Assembly (NCBI GenBank): GCA_022842625.1 | Contig: JALHPG010000008.1 | Span: 1-63,090, forward strand | Origin: Bacteroidia bacterium | GTDB lineage: Bacteria > Bacteroidota > Bacteroidia > B-17B0 > Aurantibacillaceae | Direction of reading: 5' to 3' | DNA length: 63,090 nucleotides | Part shown: positions 9,342 to 18,824 of the stretch, piece by piece | Position numbering within the stretch: position 1 is the stretch's first letter | How the letters are laid out: the number at the start of each line of letters is the position of its first letter | The notes under the pieces: generated by a model | What the model was told of the DNA's origin: nothing | What the model saw: the letters and a program-made list of their open reading frames with translations, nothing else | The model's database searches: none | Made by a program: the position numbers and the translations under genes

Positions 9342-10373
9342 GTGAAATTGAAAAAAAAATATTTTATAATTTTTTTACTGCTGACAAAAAACATTTTTTG
9401 TCAGGACGTTCATCTTACGCAATATTTTATAGCGCCCCAAACAATTAATCCGTCAGCCTTTGGTGTTATTAATTCTTTTGAGGCAGGTCTTCAGTATAAG
9501 TCACAATGGAATGCATTTACAAAAGGATTTACTTCTTATTCTGCTTTTGTAAATAAACAACTAACCGAAAATAGCAAGAAGTTTAAAGGATTTTATTCTG
9601 CAGGATTAAATTTTGGTTATGATAGATCCGGAGACGGAAAATTAACAACCATTTTTGGCGGCCTGCCAATTAATTATTCATTAAGATTAAATGATAAACA
9701 GGTATTAACTTCAGGAGTATCTATTGGTTTTGCACAAAAATCTTTAACAAGCACCAATCTAACCTGGGGATCACAGTTTGATGGCTTTAATTACAATTCA
9801 AATTTACCTAATGAAAATAGGAACAAAGAAACCATTGCGAAATTAGATCTTGGTGTAGGAATGGCTTTGATCAGTAAAAACAATGACAAAAAATTTGCTG
9901 CAAGTAACGAGTCTTCTAACACGCTAGGTTTTTCGGTTGCGCACATTAATAAACCGAGGTATTCTTTTGATAGAAATAGCAAGGAACGATTGTTAATGCG
10001 ATTTAATTTATACGAATCTTTTAATTATTGTTTTAGTGGTTCACCATATTCAATATCTCCATCCCTTTTGGTTCAATACCAGGGCAGAGCCAGCGAAGTT
10101 ATTTTGGGAGGGCAATTTAATTATAAAATGGGTGGAGAATCCTATATCACGGGCATAAAAAAGACATCTACCATTGGCTTTGGAGCTTTTTACAGATATA
10201 AGGATGCGTTTGCGTTAAATGCATTTGCTGAAGTGAAAAAAATTATTTTTGGCGTTTCGTATGATATAAATACTTCTAAATTACGTAAAACGTCTAATAG
10301 CAGAGGCGGATTAGAAATATTCATAAAAATAAAAAATGCTAATCACCTTTATAAAGGATTTGGTAATTGGTAG
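9342..10373 (+). CDS. PorP/SprF family type IX secretion system membrane protein
   Basis: 343 residues, GTG start at 9342 followed directly by a signal peptide (KKKYFIIFLLLTKNIFC, cleavage before QDV). The opening HLTQYFIAPQTINPSAFG and the repeated glycine/aromatic strands match PorP/SprF proteins, OM barrels that work with T9SS in secretion or anchoring of specific cargo. It starts 20 bp after the stop of the 1564-residue type B cargo, so the pair is very likely co-transcribed and functionally linked. A second SprF-type gene lies at 23281-24222. Confidence 0.8.
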   Translation: MKLKKKYFIIFLLLTKNIFCQDVHLTQYFIAPQTINPSAFGVINSFEAGLQYKSQWNAFTKGFTSYSAFVNKQLTENSKKFKGFYSAGLNFGYDRSGDGKLTTIFGGLPINYSLRLNDKQVLTSGVSIGFAQKSLTSTNLTWGSQFDGFNYNSNLPNENRNKETIAKLDLGVGMALISKNNDKKFAASNESSNTLGFSVAHINKPRYSFDRNSKERLLMRFNLYESFNYCFSGSPYSISPSLLVQYQGRASEVILGGQFNYKMGGESYITGIKKTSTIGFGAFYRYKDAFALNAFAEVKKIIFGVSYDINTSKLRKTSNSRGGLEIFIKIKNANHLYKGFGNW

Positions 10374-10520
10374 GAAAAACAACAATAGCCAAGAAAATTT
10401 GAAAAAATAAATCCAGAATAGCTTTTGTTTTCCATTAGATCATCTTCAAGATTTTAACATTATTCTAAAACAAAATAACGTTTTTGATGTTTTATAAAGA
10501 TATGCATAAACAATAATTTT

Positions 10521-10528
10521 TATATTTA
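10521..10528 (+). promoter_or_regulatory. Probable -7 element (TATATTTA) of the DUF2911 gene
   Basis: TATATTTA differs from TAnnTTTG only at the last base and lies 36 bases before ATG 10565. The 190-bp gap 10374-10564 shows nothing else convincing. Confidence 0.4.
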
Positions 10529-10564
10529 GACTCAAGAAAAAATTAACTAAAAAAAACAAAAAAT

Positions 10565-11419
10565 ATGATACAAAAATTAAGATCATTTTCTGTAGCAATA
10601 GCAATTGCTGCTTTAACATCAACTAGTGTAAACGCACAATTAAAAGTACCTGCTCCTAGTCCATTACAAACTGTTAAGCAAGCTTTTGCATTATCAGACA
10701 TAACCGTTGAATATTCTCGTCCTAGCGCAAGAGGACGTGTTGTTTTTGGCGACGTGGTTCCTTTTGGAAAAGTATGGCGCACTGGCGCGAACAATGCAAC
10801 TAAAATTACTTTTGGCGAAGATGTGAAAGTAGAAGGAATGGATGTAAAAGCAGGAACTTATGCCATTTACACAATACCAAATAAAGATAGTTGGGAAATT
10901 ATGTTTTATAAAGACCTAACATTAGGCGGTAATGTTGAAGAATACAAAAAAGAAAATGAGTTAATACGTTTTGTTGTAAAGCCCGTTACCATGAGCGGCG
11001 ATAAAGTGGAAACTTTTTCAATTGATTTTTCGGAAATGAATGCAAACAATACAAAAATTGAATTGGTATGGGAAAAAACCCGTGTGCCATTTAAAGTTGT
11101 AGCGGATATTGATTCAAAGATCATGAAAACGATCGACAACACTATTGTAAAAGACACAAGACCTTATTTTCAAGCAGCTAGCTATTATTACGATAATGAT
11201 AAAGACTTAAAACAAGCAGCAGAGTGGGCTGATAAGGCAATTGCTAACAATCCAAAAGGATATTGGATCTATATGCTAAAAGCAAAAATTCAAGCAAAAC
11301 AAAAAGATAGTAAAGGTGCAATTGCTACAGCTGAGCAGGTAATTAAAATTGCTACAGAAGAAAAAGATGACGCTTATGTGTCGCAAGCAAAAAAATTAAT
11401 TGCAGAGCAAAAGAAATAA
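10565..11419 (+). CDS. DUF2911 protein with C-terminal TPR-like helices
   Basis: 284 residues with a signal peptide (MIQKLRSFSVAIAIAALTSTSVNA|QLK). Residues about 35-175 are a DUF2911 domain, recognisable from EYSRPSARGRVVFGDVVPFG, WRTGANNATKITF and AGTYAIYTIP; this beta-rich domain is widespread and uncharacterised in Bacteroidota. The last about 90 residues form helix pairs resembling TPR repeats (AAEWADKAIANNPKGYWI, AIATAEQVIKIA), suggesting protein-protein contact in the periplasm. It is monocistronic, with its own -7-like element and a strong shared terminator. Confidence 0.8.
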   Translation: MIQKLRSFSVAIAIAALTSTSVNAQLKVPAPSPLQTVKQAFALSDITVEYSRPSARGRVVFGDVVPFGKVWRTGANNATKITFGEDVKVEGMDVKAGTYAIYTIPNKDSWEIMFYKDLTLGGNVEEYKKENELIRFVVKPVTMSGDKVETFSIDFSEMNANNTKIELVWEKTRVPFKVVADIDSKIMKTIDNTIVKDTRPYFQAASYYYDNDKDLKQAAEWADKAIANNPKGYWIYMLKAKIQAKQKDSKGAIATAEQVIKIATEEKDDAYVSQAKKLIAEQKK

Positions 11420-11424
11420 TTTTA

Positions 11425-11454
11425 CTTCACTCTTCGACTCCGCTCAGAGTGACA
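11425..11454. repeat. Intergenic palindromic repeat remnant
   Basis: The segment contains CACTCT (11428-11433) and AGAGTG (11446-11451) around TTCGACTCCGCTC. Short dispersed palindromes of this style occur between genes in many Bacteroidota; only one copy is in this window, so its repeat status is inferred. Confidence 0.4.
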
Positions 11455-11460
11455 AAACAA

Positions 11461-11489
11461 AAAATCCCGCACTTTACATGCGGGATTTT
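11461..11489. terminator. Strong bidirectional terminator between DUF2911 and the symporter
   Basis: An 11-bp perfect stem AAAATCCCGCA / TGCGGGATTTT with a 7-base loop and a following T run sits between two converging genes and can end both transcripts. Confidence 0.85.
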
Positions 11490-11490
11490 T

Positions 11491-13188
11491 TTATGCAATT
11501 ACTTTTCGTTTATTTAAAAAGAACTGGATGACGAACGCAAATATCATAACCAATAAACAACCTATAACATTCAACCACAAAAAGGCTGTAAGATCAACTA
11601 TCCAAGCATATACTATAAATGCCTCTGCAAGAATAGCAGCATAAAAAACAGCCGCTCCACCTACTCGTTTCATATAAAAAGCAACCAAAAAGATCCCTAA
11701 AATTGTGCCGTAAAATAATGAACCCAAAATATTAACTGCTTCAATTAAATTGCCTAATCTGCTGGCATAAAAAGCTACAGCTATACAAAACAAACCCCAT
11801 AACACGGTTGCCCATCGCGAAGCCGATAAATAATTTTCGTCGCTTTCTTCTTTTTTAAAAATGCGTTTATAAAAATCTACAACCGTTGTTGATGCCAAAG
11901 AATTTAATCCGCTGGCAGTTGAACCCATAGCAGCTAAAAAAATAATGGCTATTAAAATGCCTACTACACCTACCGGCAGTTGCTGTGTAACAAAGGTCAA
12001 AAAAACATAGTTGGTATCATTAACATCTGCCTTGGCATAATTTTTTTTCATTAAGGATGTAACCTGTTTTCGTATGTCTGTGTTTTTTTTATCTGCTTCT
12101 TGTACTTTAATTCTTGAAGCAGTTATTTCCTTTTCATTATTAGAATGTATGGCATTTACCAACGTATTTACCTCAAATTGTTTTTGAGTATAGGTAGCAC
12201 GGTATTCATTTTCCAATTGTTTAAATTCCGTTTTGTAAACACTACTCTCAATTCTATCCACTTCTACCTTATTAAAAAATATTGGTGCCTGATGAAACTG
12301 ATAAAACACAAAAACCAAAACGCCAATTAATAAAATAAAAAATTGCATTGGTATTTTTATTAAACCATTCATTACTAAACCTAAGCGGCTTTGAGTTATT
12401 GAACTTCCTGTTAAGTAGCGTCCAACTTGCGACTGATCGGTTCCGAAATATGAAAGCTGAAGAAAAAATCCTCCTATTATTCCCGACCAAATATTATATC
12501 TGTTATTTAGATCAAAATTAGTATCAATAGCATTTAGCTTATTCATTTTACCTGCAATGTGCAATGCATCCGTAAAACTTACATTCTCCGGCAGTAGATG
12601 AATAACCATATAGGCCGCTAAAAACAATCCGCCAAAAATGATGCTCATTTGTAAAACCTGAGTATAGGAAACAGCTTTAGTGCCTCCATAAACGGTGTAA
12701 GCAATTACAACCAATCCGTTAAAAATTATGGTGTAAAAAACATCTACTCCTAAAATGGTGGATAGAATAATTGCCGGAGCATAAATTGTTATTCCTGTTG
12801 ATAAGCCTCGTTGCAATAAAAATAACAAGGCAGTAAACGATCTCGTTTTGTTATCAAACCGCTTTTCTAAAAACTCATAGGCAGTGTAAACATTTAGTTT
12901 ATGAAAAATAGGGATGAACGTAATACACAAAACAACCATTGCCAACGGTAATCCAAAATAAAATTGCACAAAGCGTAAACCATCGCTATAGCCTTGCCCG
13001 GGTGCAGAGAGAAAAGTAATGGCACTTGCCTGAGTGGCCATAACAGATAAACCTACATGATACCAAGGCAGCTTTCTATCTGCTAATAAATACCCTTCAA
13101 TATTTTTTGTACCACGGCTCTTCCATACCCCGTAAAGAATAATAAATAAAAGCGTGATGCTTAAAACTAACCAATCAATTAAACTCAT
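11491..13188 (-). CDS. Sodium:solute symporter (SSS) family transporter
   Basis: 565 residues with about 13 hydrophobic helices. Typical SSS elements are visible: an N-terminal helix followed by the YLLADRKLPWYHVGLSVMATQASAITFLSAPG block, where the conserved SSS core and sodium-site region lie, a YGGTKAV motif and MGSTASGLNSLAS late in the protein. An unusual charged, coiled-coil-like insertion of about 90 residues (around 305-395) interrupts two helices. The substrate cannot be read; linkage to a PIG-L deacetylase suggests an amino sugar or deacylation product. ATG at 13188 overlaps the stop of the 34-residue peptide gene as ATGA, so the two are probably translationally coupled. Confidence 0.85.
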   Translation of the reverse strand: MSLIDWLVLSITLLFIILYGVWKSRGTKNIEGYLLADRKLPWYHVGLSVMATQASAITFLSAPGQGYSDGLRFVQFYFGLPLAMVVLCITFIPIFHKLNVYTAYEFLEKRFDNKTRSFTALLFLLQRGLSTGITIYAPAIILSTILGVDVFYTIIFNGLVVIAYTVYGGTKAVSYTQVLQMSIIFGGLFLAAYMVIHLLPENVSFTDALHIAGKMNKLNAIDTNFDLNNRYNIWSGIIGGFFLQLSYFGTDQSQVGRYLTGSSITQSRLGLVMNGLIKIPMQFFILLIGVLVFVFYQFHQAPIFFNKVEVDRIESSVYKTEFKQLENEYRATYTQKQFEVNTLVNAIHSNNEKEITASRIKVQEADKKNTDIRKQVTSLMKKNYAKADVNDTNYVFLTFVTQQLPVGVVGILIAIIFLAAMGSTASGLNSLASTTVVDFYKRIFKKEESDENYLSASRWATVLWGLFCIAVAFYASRLGNLIEAVNILGSLFYGTILGIFLVAFYMKRVGGAAVFYAAILAEAFIVYAWIVDLTAFLWLNVIGCLLVMIFAFVIQFFLNKRKVIA

Positions 13189-13289
13189 TTAAAATATTGG
13201 GTAAAAATATAAAGGAAAATGATAACAGCACCTAGAACACCAATAACTGTGGCGTACACACTACTCCATTTTTTAAAGATACTTTTCAT
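13185..13289 (-). CDS. 34-residue single-pass membrane peptide
   Basis: Small ORF starting MKSIFKKWSSVYATVIGVLG: a short basic N-terminus, one hydrophobic helix (about residues 12-30) and the tail TQYFK. It begins 10 bases after the PIG-L stop, and its TGA overlaps the ATG of the symporter. This tight fit on both sides makes it a real gene in a three-gene operon. Function unknown; a small partner subunit of the symporter is a reasonable guess. Confidence 0.65.
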   Translation of the reverse strand: MKSIFKKWSSVYATVIGVLGAVIIFLYIFTQYFK

Positions 13290-13299
13290 CTGTATAATA

Positions 13300-15789
13300 T
13301 CAATTTTGAGGAAGACTTAAAAGATTAACAAATAATCTATACGCACCAGTAATACCGGCAGGAAGCTCTCTGAAAAAAGCTAAACCGGTGTACGCAAAAT
13401 TTCCTTTGCCATGTTTAGCAATAATTAAACTTCCGTCGCTTGCTTTTTCGCCGGGATCTTTAATTGAAAAAATTGGTTCATATTGTTTGTCAATTTCGGT
13501 TGCAAAATAAATGCCACGTTCCTGTACCCAGCCATCAAAATCTTTTACAGTAATTTTATTTGGAAAATTTAAAACAGAATGTTTTTCGTTTACGAACATC
13601 ATTTCTGCTTTTTCATCCGTAACCCTATCTCTAGAAATAGTAAAAGGGTATGGACCAATATTGGCCTTTACCGGGCCAATTCTATTATTTGTATTATACT
13701 GAACAATTAAATTACCACCATTCTTAACATAATCCATTAATTTAGAATAGTGAACTTGTAAGCGGTCGTTTGTGTTATAAGCCCTTATACCGCTAACTAT
13801 TGCATTGTATTTAGATAAATTTTCATTCACTAATAATTCATCTGTTAAGAGGGTAACGTTATACCCAATTTGTTTTAAGGCTGCCGGTACATCATCCCCT
13901 GCACCCTGAATATAACCGATGTTGTTTCCGGTTTTTTTAAGATCTACATTAATTAAACCTGCCTCCGCATCACTTAATATAAATTGATATGGAATATGAT
14001 CGTACTCTATTCGCTTAATACTTTTATTAAATCGAGTATTATCATCGGTAGTTACAGATGCTTCTAATTTACCTGAAGGCGCATTTTTCTCGGCAGTAAT
14101 AGTTGCCTCAATTACAATTTCATCACCCTTGTTTTTTAATTTGATCAAAGGATCTTTAATGGAAACATTCCAGCCATTACTAGCTTTCAGATCTAACTTT
14201 CCGGAGAAATTTGTCTGGTTTGCTTTAACAGTTAATTGAATTAATTTAGGATTTGAATCACTAAACACAAAAACTTTTTCGGAAATATTTACCGTTACCG
14301 GAGGTAAAATTTCAAACGGACGATAAACTTCGCCTTTAACAGGATCGGTAGATTTATAAACCAAAGCGCGCGAAACTTTTAAATTAAGATCTTGTATGGT
14401 TATATCAAACATAACTTTTTGCGATGCATCATTCTCGGGTTTACTTATTAAAGAAGCATTATTAACCGTATAAATTCCAACATCGTGTTTTTCGTTTAAC
14501 CAATATGGATTGGAATAAGGAGTTGCCGCAGAAATTTTTTCTTTGCGCTTGAACGTGTACATTTCGTTTTGTTTTAATACAAGTGCCGTAGTTGTATCGC
14601 TTTGTAAGAATTGTACACTATTTAATTTAACTACATTTTTATTTCGGTTTAAAACTTGAGTAGTTACAACAATTTCTTGCCCGGGAATTCCAATAAAATC
14701 AGAGGCAAAACTCTCTAACCACAAACCCGAACAAGCAAACAATACAAGTTCGGTTTCTTTTAATTTTTGTTTTTTCCAGTAATTCAATTTTGGATCCTTA
14801 TCATCCAATCCTTGCAACTGCTTATAAATACTCACCAATTCGGGTATACTGTTTTCGGGAGATTGTGCATCAAATTTTTTAATGCAATCCTCAATTGATC
14901 GTTGAATTTTTTCGGCACCTTTAAATTTATTCCAATTCGTATTTACACCAACAAACAGATCAGTTTTTGCGCTATCGCCTTTTAATAATTTAAAATACTC
15001 CAAGTTAGAACCTCTTTGTTTACTTGAACCAAATCCTTGGCTTTTATGCATGGAACGACTTTCGGCAGCTATCTCGCCATAACTTTTTCCCAATAAAGGA
15101 TTAAACACTCCTACATCGATCTTTAATTGATCTGGAGCAGTCGTATTTGTTCCACCAAAATTAAATGTGTTCCAAAAAATACGTTTTGCTTGCCACACTT
15201 CGGTATATTTTAATTGTTCAGGAAATCGTTTGGGGTCGGCAGCCGCATCAAAAGCTTCAACGGCAAGTAATGCGGAAGCAGTATGGTGACCATGTCCACC
15301 CTCACCGGTTGTAGGAAATCTACAGATAATCACATCAGGTTTAAATCTGCGAATAGTTAAAACAACATCAGATAAAATACTGTCTTTGTTCCAAAACGTA
15401 AACGTTTCTTCAGGATTTTTAGAATAACCAAAATCATTTGCACGGGTAAAAAACTGTTCTGCCCCGTCTGTTCTACGAGCAGCCAGTAATTCCTGAGTGC
15501 GTATCAAACCAAGCGCTTCACCTTGCTCTTTGCCAATTAAGTTTTGTCCACCATCTCCGCGTGTTAAAGACAAATAACCGGTTTTTAATTTTTTTTCATT
15601 AGCCAAATAACCTAATAAGCGTGTATTCTCATCATCAGGATGCGCTGCCACATACAAAACACTTCCAACAGTGTTTAATTTTTTTAAGTTTTGAATTATT
15701 TCGGCAGAGTTAAGTTGCGTGCTTACTTGAGAAAATAAATTTAAGGCTAAAAAGGTTGGCAATGCCAATAGTAATTTATAGTTGATCAT
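13300..15789 (-). CDS. PIG-L family (LmbE-like) deacetylase with long C-terminal extension
   Basis: 829 residues from ATG 15789; a TTG 15 bases upstream is less likely and the ATG gives the better signal peptide (LLLALPTFLALNLFSQ). Residues about 40-260 are a LmbE/PIG-L zinc amidohydrolase: AHPDDE supplies the metal ligands and catalytic Asp, and GEGGHGHHTAS the third ligand region. The family removes N-acetyl groups from GlcNAc-type sugars; the exact substrate is not determined. The 550-residue remainder contains beta-sandwich segments and, near the end, a ThuA/GATase-like piece (GIRAYNTNDRL, NGGNLIVQYNTN, HGKGNFAYTGLAFFRELPAG). First gene of an operon with the membrane peptide and the symporter, suggesting periplasmic processing coupled to uptake. 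Confidence 0.8.
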   Translation of the reverse strand: MINYKLLLALPTFLALNLFSQVSTQLNSAEIIQNLKKLNTVGSVLYVAAHPDDENTRLLGYLANEKKLKTGYLSLTRGDGGQNLIGKEQGEALGLIRTQELLAARRTDGAEQFFTRANDFGYSKNPEETFTFWNKDSILSDVVLTIRRFKPDVIICRFPTTGEGGHGHHTASALLAVEAFDAAADPKRFPEQLKYTEVWQAKRIFWNTFNFGGTNTTAPDQLKIDVGVFNPLLGKSYGEIAAESRSMHKSQGFGSSKQRGSNLEYFKLLKGDSAKTDLFVGVNTNWNKFKGAEKIQRSIEDCIKKFDAQSPENSIPELVSIYKQLQGLDDKDPKLNYWKKQKLKETELVLFACSGLWLESFASDFIGIPGQEIVVTTQVLNRNKNVVKLNSVQFLQSDTTTALVLKQNEMYTFKRKEKISAATPYSNPYWLNEKHDVGIYTVNNASLISKPENDASQKVMFDITIQDLNLKVSRALVYKSTDPVKGEVYRPFEILPPVTVNISEKVFVFSDSNPKLIQLTVKANQTNFSGKLDLKASNGWNVSIKDPLIKLKNKGDEIVIEATITAEKNAPSGKLEASVTTDDNTRFNKSIKRIEYDHIPYQFILSDAEAGLINVDLKKTGNNIGYIQGAGDDVPAALKQIGYNVTLLTDELLVNENLSKYNAIVSGIRAYNTNDRLQVHYSKLMDYVKNGGNLIVQYNTNNRIGPVKANIGPYPFTISRDRVTDEKAEMMFVNEKHSVLNFPNKITVKDFDGWVQERGIYFATEIDKQYEPIFSIKDPGEKASDGSLIIAKHGKGNFAYTGLAFFRELPAGITGAYRLFVNLLSLPQN

Positions 15790-16018
15790 ACTAATTTTAA
15801 ACAAGTCTTGAAGATAATAAATAAAAGTAAAAAAATGTCTTTTAATTATAACAACAAAAACTTTTTAATGTTTAATGAAATTAGTTGTTAAGCTATACCG
15901 ATAAATCAGTAGTTAAGGTAACTAAATTTAGATGAATGGTAGGTACTAAGAAAGCTATATAATTCCTTTTTGTTTAAGCCCGATAAAGAACAAATTCAGG
16001 ATCGACCAGTAAAAAAAA

Positions 16019-16696
16019 TTATTTATTCTTTTTATTTTTCTTTTTAAAAAAGCCTCGTAACAATATGTTATTACTAGCGGCATTCATATTTTGTTTAAAT
16101 CCACCTGCGCCTTGTTTAATGCTGATAAGAGCCTGATCAACATTTTCAGCCAAAACAGTATCCATGAATAATTTTCCAATTGTACCTTTACCTTCTCTTA
16201 TATTTTGGGTAATTGCAGAAAGGTTATCGGTAATATTTGCTGCATTATCACTAGAAACTTTTATTTTAAATAAAATATCATCCATAGTAATTGGTTGAGT
16301 TGTTTCAATAATGTCGTCATTAGAGAGCATTGGCATACCCGGTGCGCCAGGTATAATTAAAATTAATTTATTTCCCATTAATCCATCAGAACCAATGATC
16401 GCTTTTGCATTTTTTTTTATGAATTTTCTGGAATCGTCATTGATCAACATATCCACTTTTACTGTAGAATCTGTTATTTGTTGAATATTATCGATAATAC
16501 CAACATTGATCCCTGAAAAACGAACATTATTTCCGATCTGAAGACCGCTAATATCTTTAAATATGCCGCTAATTTGAAATGTGTTGCTAAATAATTGTTG
16601 CCTTTGTCCAATTAAATATATTCCAGCAATAAATGCTGTAACACTAATTGTGACAAATATTCCGAGTTTCATTTTATTACCAGTTGATTTTTGCAT
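16019..16696 (-). CDS. mlaD: MlaD/MCE-domain lipid-transport protein
   Basis: 225 residues. One N-terminal membrane helix (KLGIFVTISVTAFIAGIYLIG) anchors it to the inner membrane; residues about 40-115 form an MCE domain (GIFKDISGLQIGNNVRFSGINVG, a typical signature). MCE proteins make hexameric rings that carry lipids between the membranes. The C-terminal part is helical (NITDNLSAITQNIREGKGTIGKL), followed by a very basic KKKNKKNK tail. It is last in a tight permease-ATPase-MCE cluster (16-bp gap to the ATPase), the standard Mla-type gene order. The 220 bp upstream on its left side (15800-16018) hold no recognisable signal. Confidence 0.85.
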   Translation of the reverse strand: MQKSTGNKMKLGIFVTISVTAFIAGIYLIGQRQQLFSNTFQISGIFKDISGLQIGNNVRFSGINVGIIDNIQQITDSTVKVDMLINDDSRKFIKKNAKAIIGSDGLMGNKLILIIPGAPGMPMLSNDDIIETTQPITMDDILFKIKVSSDNAANITDNLSAITQNIREGKGTIGKLFMDTVLAENVDQALISIKQGAGGFKQNMNAASNNILLRGFFKKKNKKNK

Positions 16697-16711
16697 GAAT
16701 TTTTTTTTATG

Positions 16712-17440
16712 TTATTTGAAAAATGAATGCACCCATTCATCGTTTAATTCGGACAATTCTTTAAAAGATCCTTCGTTAATAGCCGTTCCGTTTTTAAGAA
16801 TGATCATTCGGTTTGCTGTAATACGTGCGCACTCCATATCATGCGTAATGATAATAGAAGACGTATTATATTTTTTTTGAATATCCAAGATCAGGTTACT
16901 AATTTCTTTTGAGGTAATGGGATCGAGTCCTGTTGTTGGTTCATCGTAAAGAATAATTTCAGGTTTTAAAATTAATGTGCGAGCAAGCCCTACCCGTTTC
17001 CTCATGCCTCCTGAGAGTTCTGAAGGCATATTATCAATTACATCTTCAAGTCCAACATTTCTTAATGCTTCTTCAACAAGTTCATTTATTTCTTCTTTTG
17101 GTTTTGATTTTAGATCGCGAAGAGGAAATTCAAGATTCTCTCTAACGGTCATTGAGTCGTACAATGCAGCGCTTTGAAAAAGGAATCCAACTTTTTTTCT
17201 CAATAGATTTAACTCTTCGATTTTTAATTCAGAAATATTTTTTCCAAGTATATTAACTTTTCCTTCGTCAGGTTCTATTAATCCGACCAAACATTTTATT
17301 AAAACAGATTTTCCGCTTCCTGATTTTCCTAATACAACTAAATTTTCACCTTCTACCAGCTTAAGGTTCATATCCTTTAAAACATGGTTATTTCCAAAAG
17401 ATTTATTTAAATGTTCTATTTCAGCAACTGTTTTTTTCAT
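16712..17440 (-). CDS. mlaF: ABC transporter ATP-binding protein of MlaF type
   Basis: 242 residues, the usual length of a stand-alone ABC ATPase. Walker A GKSGSGKS (about 37-44), signature LSGGMRKRVGLAR (about 140-152), Walker B EIILYDEPTTGLDP (about 160-173) and switch His in IITHDM are all intact. It powers the MlaE-like permease encoded 3 bp upstream. The MRKR form of the signature is typical of the Mla/Ttg2A branch. Confidence 0.88.
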   Translation of the reverse strand: MKKTVAEIEHLNKSFGNNHVLKDMNLKLVEGENLVVLGKSGSGKSVLIKCLVGLIEPDEGKVNILGKNISELKIEELNLLRKKVGFLFQSAALYDSMTVRENLEFPLRDLKSKPKEEINELVEEALRNVGLEDVIDNMPSELSGGMRKRVGLARTLILKPEIILYDEPTTGLDPITSKEISNLILDIQKKYNTSSIIITHDMECARITANRMIILKNGTAINEGSFKELSELNDEWVHSFFK

Positions 17441-17443
17441 TTA

Positions 17444-18274
17444 CTATCTGCTAAATAAGCTGGTTACTTGTACTGCTATCATATCTAAAATAAAAATGAA
17501 TAGGGAGCCGAAAACAACGGCAGAATTTGCTGCCTTACCAACACCTTCGGTACCTTTATTAGAATTATACCCTTTATAACAACTAATTAACGCTACTGCA
17601 AAACCGAAAAAAAATGTTTTGATGATTCCAGGAAAAACATCAGTAAAAGAAAGTTTATCAAACACTTGGGCAAAGAATAAACGAAAACTTACATCCCCTT
17701 CTAAATTAACACCAATATAAGCGCCATAAAGCGAAATAGCATTCGCTGCAGAAACCAAAACCGGAAGCATAACAGTAGCGGAAACAATGCGTGTAACAAC
17801 AAGGTACTTAAAAGGATTAATTCCGGAAACCTCCATTGCGTCGATCTGCTCCGTCACCTTCATAGAAGCCAATTCAGCACCAATACCCGAACCAACCTTA
17901 CCGGCAAAGATCAGAGCAGTGATAACAGGACCAATTTCGCGAACTATTGAAACTGCCACCATTGCAGGAAGCCATGATTCAGCGCCAAATTGTGCCAAAG
18001 TTGGTCGAGATTGAATGGTAAGGACCAAACCCATTATTAGACCGGTAATTGCCACTAATGGAAATGACTTATACCCTATTAAATAAGATTGCTTAACAAA
18101 CTCATTAAACTCATAGGGTGGTTTTATTACCTCTTTAAAAAAACGAAAAGTAAATTTGGTTAAAAGCGTAATTTCTTCAAAAAATTCTTTTAGATGTTTA
18201 ACAAAAGAATTTTCTGTTGACCTGAGCTCTCTCACAGGATTTACTTTTCCGTTTTTATTTGTTTCGATTGGCAT
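17444..18274 (-). CDS. mlaE: MlaE-family ABC permease
   Basis: 276 residues with five or six membrane helices. The core VSIVREIGPVITALIFAGKVGSGIGAELASMKVTEQIDAMEVSGINP is diagnostic of MlaE/Ttg2B permeases, which move phospholipid between the inner membrane and an MCE partner. It starts 16 bp after the stop of dps, with no terminator or promoter visible in between, so this lipid-transport set is probably co-transcribed with the stress genes dps and the 18825-19286 gene. Confidence 0.88.
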   Translation of the reverse strand: MPIETNKNGKVNPVRELRSTENSFVKHLKEFFEEITLLTKFTFRFFKEVIKPPYEFNEFVKQSYLIGYKSFPLVAITGLIMGLVLTIQSRPTLAQFGAESWLPAMVAVSIVREIGPVITALIFAGKVGSGIGAELASMKVTEQIDAMEVSGINPFKYLVVTRIVSATVMLPVLVSAANAISLYGAYIGVNLEGDVSFRLFFAQVFDKLSFTDVFPGIIKTFFFGFAVALISCYKGYNSNKGTEGVGKAANSAVVFGSLFIFILDMIAVQVTSLFSR

Positions 18275-18290
18275 TATTTTAAATTAAAAA

Positions 18291-18764
18291 TTAATTTAAA
18301 TATCTTCTTAATATCCAGGCAATCGTTTCGTGTTGTTCCATTAAACCGGTTAAATAATCAGCAGTACCTGCATCATTAAATTTATTACCACATTCTTCAA
18401 TGTTCTTGCGTAATTCTATAATAACTGATTCATGATCTTTAAGTAATTCTTTTATCATTTCATTAGAAGAAGGATACTTATCAGGATGTTCTTTAATTGT
18501 TGCTAGTTTTGAGAACTCAACCATTGTGCCTATTGTTTTATGACCTAACTTGCCAATACGTTCAGCAATTTCGTCGATCGATTCTTCTAATTGCTGATAA
18601 TGAACTTGAAATAATTTATGTAGTTCCATGAAATTTTCACCCGCTACATTCCAATGCGCTTTTCGAGTTTTTACATAAAGTGTCATTTCGTTAGCTAAAA
18701 CAATTGTTAAAACTGACGATGTGCTTTTTAAGTGTTTTTCTGATATTCCAATGTTTGGTTTCAT
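18291..18764 (-). CDS. dps: Dps-family ferritin-like DNA-protecting protein
   Basis: 157 residues, standard Dps length. The KAHWNVAGENFMELHKLF and QLEESIDEIAERIG blocks carry the His, His, Asp and Glu ligands of the inter-subunit ferroxidase centre. Dps forms 12-mers that oxidise iron with peroxide and protect DNA. The gene is 60 bp downstream of the 18825-19286 gene with no promoter motif of its own, so it should be driven by the regulon promoter at 19326-19393. Confidence 0.92.
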   Translation of the reverse strand: MKPNIGISEKHLKSTSSVLTIVLANEMTLYVKTRKAHWNVAGENFMELHKLFQVHYQQLEESIDEIAERIGKLGHKTIGTMVEFSKLATIKEHPDKYPSSNEMIKELLKDHESVIIELRKNIEECGNKFNDAGTADYLTGLMEQHETIAWILRRYLN

Positions 18765-18824
18765 TTTATTTATTTTTTAGATTTATAATTATTGTTAATT
18801 CAAAACTTAGTTTTTTATTCGTTT

